Shown here: piece by piece, positions 6,382 to 8,191 of the stretch
Layout of the letters: every line of letters starts with the position of its first letter
Position numbering within the stretch: position 1 is the first letter of the stretch
Origin: Deltaproteobacteria bacterium RIFCSPHIGHO2_02_FULL_40_11
GTDB lineage: Bacteria > Bdellovibrionota > JACOXK01 > 2-02-FULL-40-11
NCBI GenBank assembly: GCA_001798105.1
Contig: MGRI01000039.1
Span: 4,943 to 13,133, forward strand
Direction of reading: 5' to 3'
DNA: 8,191 bases
The notes under the pieces: generated by a model
Database searches by the model: none
Told to the model about the DNA's origin: nothing
The model's input: the letters and a program-made list of their open reading frames with translations, nothing else
Translations under genes and position numbers: made by a program

Positions 6382-7691
6382 AATACCCCAGGACGTATCA
6401 GAAAATTTTTAAGCTGGCATTTCCGGTCATGGCTGGATTTTTGGGTGTGATCTTATTTGAATTGGCGGATATTTTTTGGATTGCCCGGCTTGGAACAGAT
6501 GCTGTGGCAGGCATTGCTTCTGCTGGTTTTTTAATTTGGGCCATGTATTCCATTATGAGTGTTACCTGTTATGGCTGCCAGACCCTGATTGCGCAAAAAA
6601 GGGGGGCCAAGCAAAAACATCTTGCCTATGAAGTGATCCGACAATCGATTGTTTTAAGTTTAGGAATTTCGATGGGTTGTGTCTTTATTTTGTTTTGGAC
6701 GGCTGAGCCTTTGTTTCAGTGGATGGGGCTTCATCCAAAAACGTTTGAAGCTGCCATGTCTTATTACCTGGTCTTTGTGATTGCGTTTCCTCTTTTTTAT
6801 TTAGATTCTCTTTTGGCCTATGTGTTTTATGGTTTTGAAGACACCAAAACATCCACGATTATTTTGGTTTGTGTTTTATGTTTAAATATTATTTTAGATC
6901 CATTTTTTATTTTTGGCTGGGGCCCCTTCCCAGCGTGGGGACCTTTTGGCGCCGCCTTTTCTTCTTTTTTGTGTCGTTTGATTGGAACGGTGATTCGTTT
7001 ATATATTTTAAAACGTAAAGGGTATATCGATACATTTCGGCTTAAAAAATATTTTGGAACTTCTTATTATAAAAAAATATTAAGCATTGGCATTCCCACG
7101 GCCTCGGTTCATTTAATTTGGACGCTTGTGTATCCGCTTTTAACGTCACTCATTACAAAATTTGGGATGGCGCCTTTGGCAGGCATGACCATTGGACATC
7201 GCATTGAAAGTTTTGCGTATTTTACGGCAGCGGGATTTTCAGCTGCCATTCAAACGTTGGTGGGGCATGAGGTGGGGAAAACAAATATTACAAGAGCGAA
7301 GGTCCTGGCTTATCAAGGCAGAAGACTCATTACCTATATTTTAATTCCAGCCAGTCTTCTATTTATTTTTCTGCCAGAATTTTTAATTTCTTTAATTTCA
7401 AATGACCCAGAAGTGATTACAGAGGGCGCAAAGTATTTAAGAACAATTGGATATTTAGAAATTTTATTGGGATGGGAAATGGTGTTTGAAGGTGGATTTA
7501 ATGGGTTGGGCAATACACGTCCGTACATGTATATTTCTGTGCCCTTAACCTTAGGGAGATATCCTGCAGCCTATATTTTGGTTGAATATTTTGGAATGGG
7601 AATCGAGGCCATTTGGTGGGCCATTTCTATTTCAACTGCGCTCAAGGGGCTGCTCATGAATCTTTGGTTTCGCTATACAAAAGTTAAATAG
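6378..7691 (+). CDS. MATE-family efflux transporter
   Basis: The product is a 437-residue integral membrane protein of the multidrug and toxin extrusion family, which exports organic cations or other small molecules in exchange for Na+ or H+. About 12 hydrophobic segments are visible, arranged as two related halves. The first half opens with FPVMAGFLGVILFELADIFW (about 15-34) and carries the family pattern GFEDTKTSTI, then NIILDPFFIFG (152-180). The second half repeats it as GGFNGLGNTRPYMYIS (372-387). Asp31 in the first helix and Asp174 are candidates for charged residues in the membrane, but the cation cannot be told from sequence. The start is GTG at 6378-6380, forming a GTGA overlap with the mfd stop. 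This implies translational coupling within an mfd operon, and no separate ribosome site needs to be invoked. The substrate is unknown. Confidence 0.93.
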   Translation: MKYPRTYQKIFKLAFPVMAGFLGVILFELADIFWIARLGTDAVAGIASAGFLIWAMYSIMSVTCYGCQTLIAQKRGAKQKHLAYEVIRQSIVLSLGISMGCVFILFWTAEPLFQWMGLHPKTFEAAMSYYLVFVIAFPLFYLDSLLAYVFYGFEDTKTSTIILVCVLCLNIILDPFFIFGWGPFPAWGPFGAAFSSFLCRLIGTVIRLYILKRKGYIDTFRLKKYFGTSYYKKILSIGIPTASVHLIWTLVYPLLTSLITKFGMAPLAGMTIGHRIESFAYFTAAGFSAAIQTLVGHEVGKTNITRAKVLAYQGRRLITYILIPASLLFIFLPEFLISLISNDPEVITEGAKYLRTIGYLEILLGWEMVFEGGFNGLGNTRPYMYISVPLTLGRYPAAYILVEYFGMGIEAIWWAISISTALKGLLMNLWFRYTKVK

Positions 7692-7710
7692 TACAGAGTA
7701 AAAGTTACAT

Positions 7711-7878
7711 GTGTTGCACCGCAAGGGAGCGATGGATATGTCTCAGAACCGGCAGTCGCCGCGCTCCAGCGGCGCGGCGCTGCCTGCGGCCCTCAGCGCA
7801 TTTGCACTGCGTGACCGAGCCAAATGCGCTTCCGGGACGCTTCTTCGACATATCCATCTCTCCCTTACGATGTAATAC
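7711..7878. repeat. GC-rich 168-bp inverted-repeat element with two internal hairpins
   Basis: The arms at 7711-7750 and 7839-7878 are imperfect inverted repeats. The outer 32 bases agree at 27 positions, including AAGGGAG and the perfect block GATGGATATGTC/GACATATCCATC; the next bases agree at AGAA and C. Inside are two further hairpins. One is a 13-bp stem with one bulge: GGCAG, T, CGCCGCGC (7751-7764) pairs with GCGCGGCGCTGCC (7772-7784) around a 7-nt loop. The other is a perfect 10-bp stem: AGCGCATTTG (7795-7804) with CAAATGCGCT (7821-7830) around a 16-nt loop. The interior is strikingly GC-rich in an AT-rich region. The whole could fold into a three-way junction on either strand. No U-tract follows, so it is not a standard terminator. 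It may be a non-autonomous mobile or repetitive element, a structured RNA, or a transcript end. Open frames across it on both strands are by-products of its symmetry. The mfd-MATE unit has no other visible terminator. Confidence 0.8.
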
Positions 7879-7879
7879 T

Positions 7880-7895
7880 TGGCACAACTTTTGCT
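7880..7895 (+). promoter_or_regulatory. rpoN-dependent: Sigma-54 (-24/-12) type promoter
   Basis: TGGCACAACTTTTGCT matches the sigma-54 consensus TGGCACG-N4-TTGCW at every defined position but one (A instead of G at the seventh base). The spacing between the essential GG (7881-7882) and GC (7893-7894) is correct. Transcription would start near 7906, five bases before the ATG at 7911. It lies 2 bp past the right arm of the inverted-repeat element. An activator site would be expected roughly 80-200 bp upstream, which falls inside that element. No competing sigma-70 promoter is evident. Confidence 0.65.
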
Positions 7896-7910
7896 GTGAT
7901 CATAGCACCT

Positions 7911-8191
7911 ATGAAGGTGTTGTTGAGCAAAGGCATTCTTTTATTCCTAATTTTTGTGCAAATTGGGTTACCTGTTACAAGTTTTTCCCAGCACATGGAT
8001 CCCAGAGATCCCCTGATCAAATATCAAAATGATGCAGAATCCTTAGAGCAAGGGGCGCTCATGGGCGCGGCACTTTATTTAACATCGAAGCTCCTTGGAG
8101 AAACCATTGGCGATACAGCTTTTGCCGTAAAGCTTCGAAGTTATTTACCCTTCATGGAATATATTATTCCCCCCAAAGGGTGGCGGGGATG
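7911..8191 (+). CDS. Secreted protein of unknown function, N-terminal part
   Basis: The frame is open from the ATG at 7911 to the right edge, giving 93 full codons. The first 27 residues form a signal peptide: MKVLLSK, the hydrophobic GILLFLIFVQIGLP, then a polar VTSFSQ with likely cleavage near Ser26. The mature part starts HMDPRDPLIKYQNDAES, followed by a more hydrophobic helix (GALMGAALYLTSKLLGE) and then LRSYLPFMEYIIPPKGWRG. I do not recognise a family. It lies behind the sigma-54-type promoter. For the 7911 start the leader would be about 5 nt and no Shine-Dalgarno sequence fits. A TTG at 7923, preceded by GAAGGTG at 7913-7919, is an alternative start that keeps most of the signal peptide. 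Sigma-54 control of an exported protein is common in motile or surface-structure-building bacteria, but no such role can be assigned here. Confidence 0.7.
   Translation, partial: MKVLLSKGILLFLIFVQIGLPVTSFSQHMDPRDPLIKYQNDAESLEQGALMGAALYLTSKLLGETIGDTAFAVKLRSYLPFMEYIIPPKGWRG

Noticed and set aside
7711..7878. Integron attC site, tRNA or REP/RAYT unit as an explanation of the folded element
   Set aside because: No attC core pattern (GTTRRRY/RYYYAAC) at the ends, no acceptor or T-loop sequence of a tRNA, and it is much longer and differently arranged from REP units, with no RAYT gene in view.
7705..8032. Open frames on both strands across the GC-rich element (about 60 and 107 codons)
   Set aside because: They arise from the symmetry and GC content of the inverted repeat, have no ribosome site, give low-complexity Arg/Ala-rich products, and the plus one runs into the secreted-protein gene in another frame.
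1..8191. CRISPR array, rRNA or recognisable insertion sequence
   Set aside because: No regularly spaced repeats, no rRNA sequence and no transposase are visible.

Overview
The window comes from an AT-rich, probably Gram-negative genome. The evidence for this is a lipoprotein-type periplasmic thiol oxidoreductase, a transcription-repair coupling factor of proteobacterial length, and a near-consensus sigma-54 promoter. A deltaproteobacterial-grade lineage would fit, because secreted SurA-like/DsbA-like lipoproteins are common there. This placement is inference and cannot be fixed from the sequence alone.

Layout. Positions 1-1775 (+) look like an accessory segment. It holds the C-terminal end of a probable ribbon-helix-helix (CopG/BrnA-like) antitoxin, then an APH/choline-kinase-fold phosphotransferase whose only sensible start is a non-canonical codon (ATA) overlapping the antitoxin stop. 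Next is a compact toxin-antitoxin-like operon: a DUF4258/MqsR-like small protein followed by an HTH protein. A textbook promoter drives it, and a perfect 31-bp palindrome covers that promoter and ends at the base before the first ATG. Positions 1806-7691 look chromosomal: a lipoprotein fusing a SurA-like N-terminal region to a DsbA-like thioredoxin domain (-), divergent from mfd (+), which overlaps a MATE-family efflux transporter gene by 4 nt. Positions 7692-7910 are non-coding and hold a GC-rich imperfect inverted-repeat element of about 168 bp. It has 40-bp arms and two internal hairpins, and it is followed at once by a sigma-54-type -24/-12 promoter. That promoter faces a new secreted-protein gene which runs off the right edge.

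How the parts relate. In the toxin-antitoxin-like unit the HTH partner probably autoregulates the operon through the palindrome. Mfd and the MATE protein are probably co-transcribed and translationally coupled, though no functional link is obvious. The oxidoreductase and mfd share a very short divergent control region with overlapping candidate -10 elements. At three starts (1007 +, 2879 -, 7911 +) the predicted transcription start lies 0-5 nt from the start codon, which suggests leaderless or nearly leaderless mRNAs. The most unusual items are the GC-rich folded element next to the sigma-54 promoter, the unclassified toxin-antitoxin pair with its operator ending at a leaderless start, and the kinase gene lacking an ATG, GTG or TTG that keeps its ATP-binding lobe.
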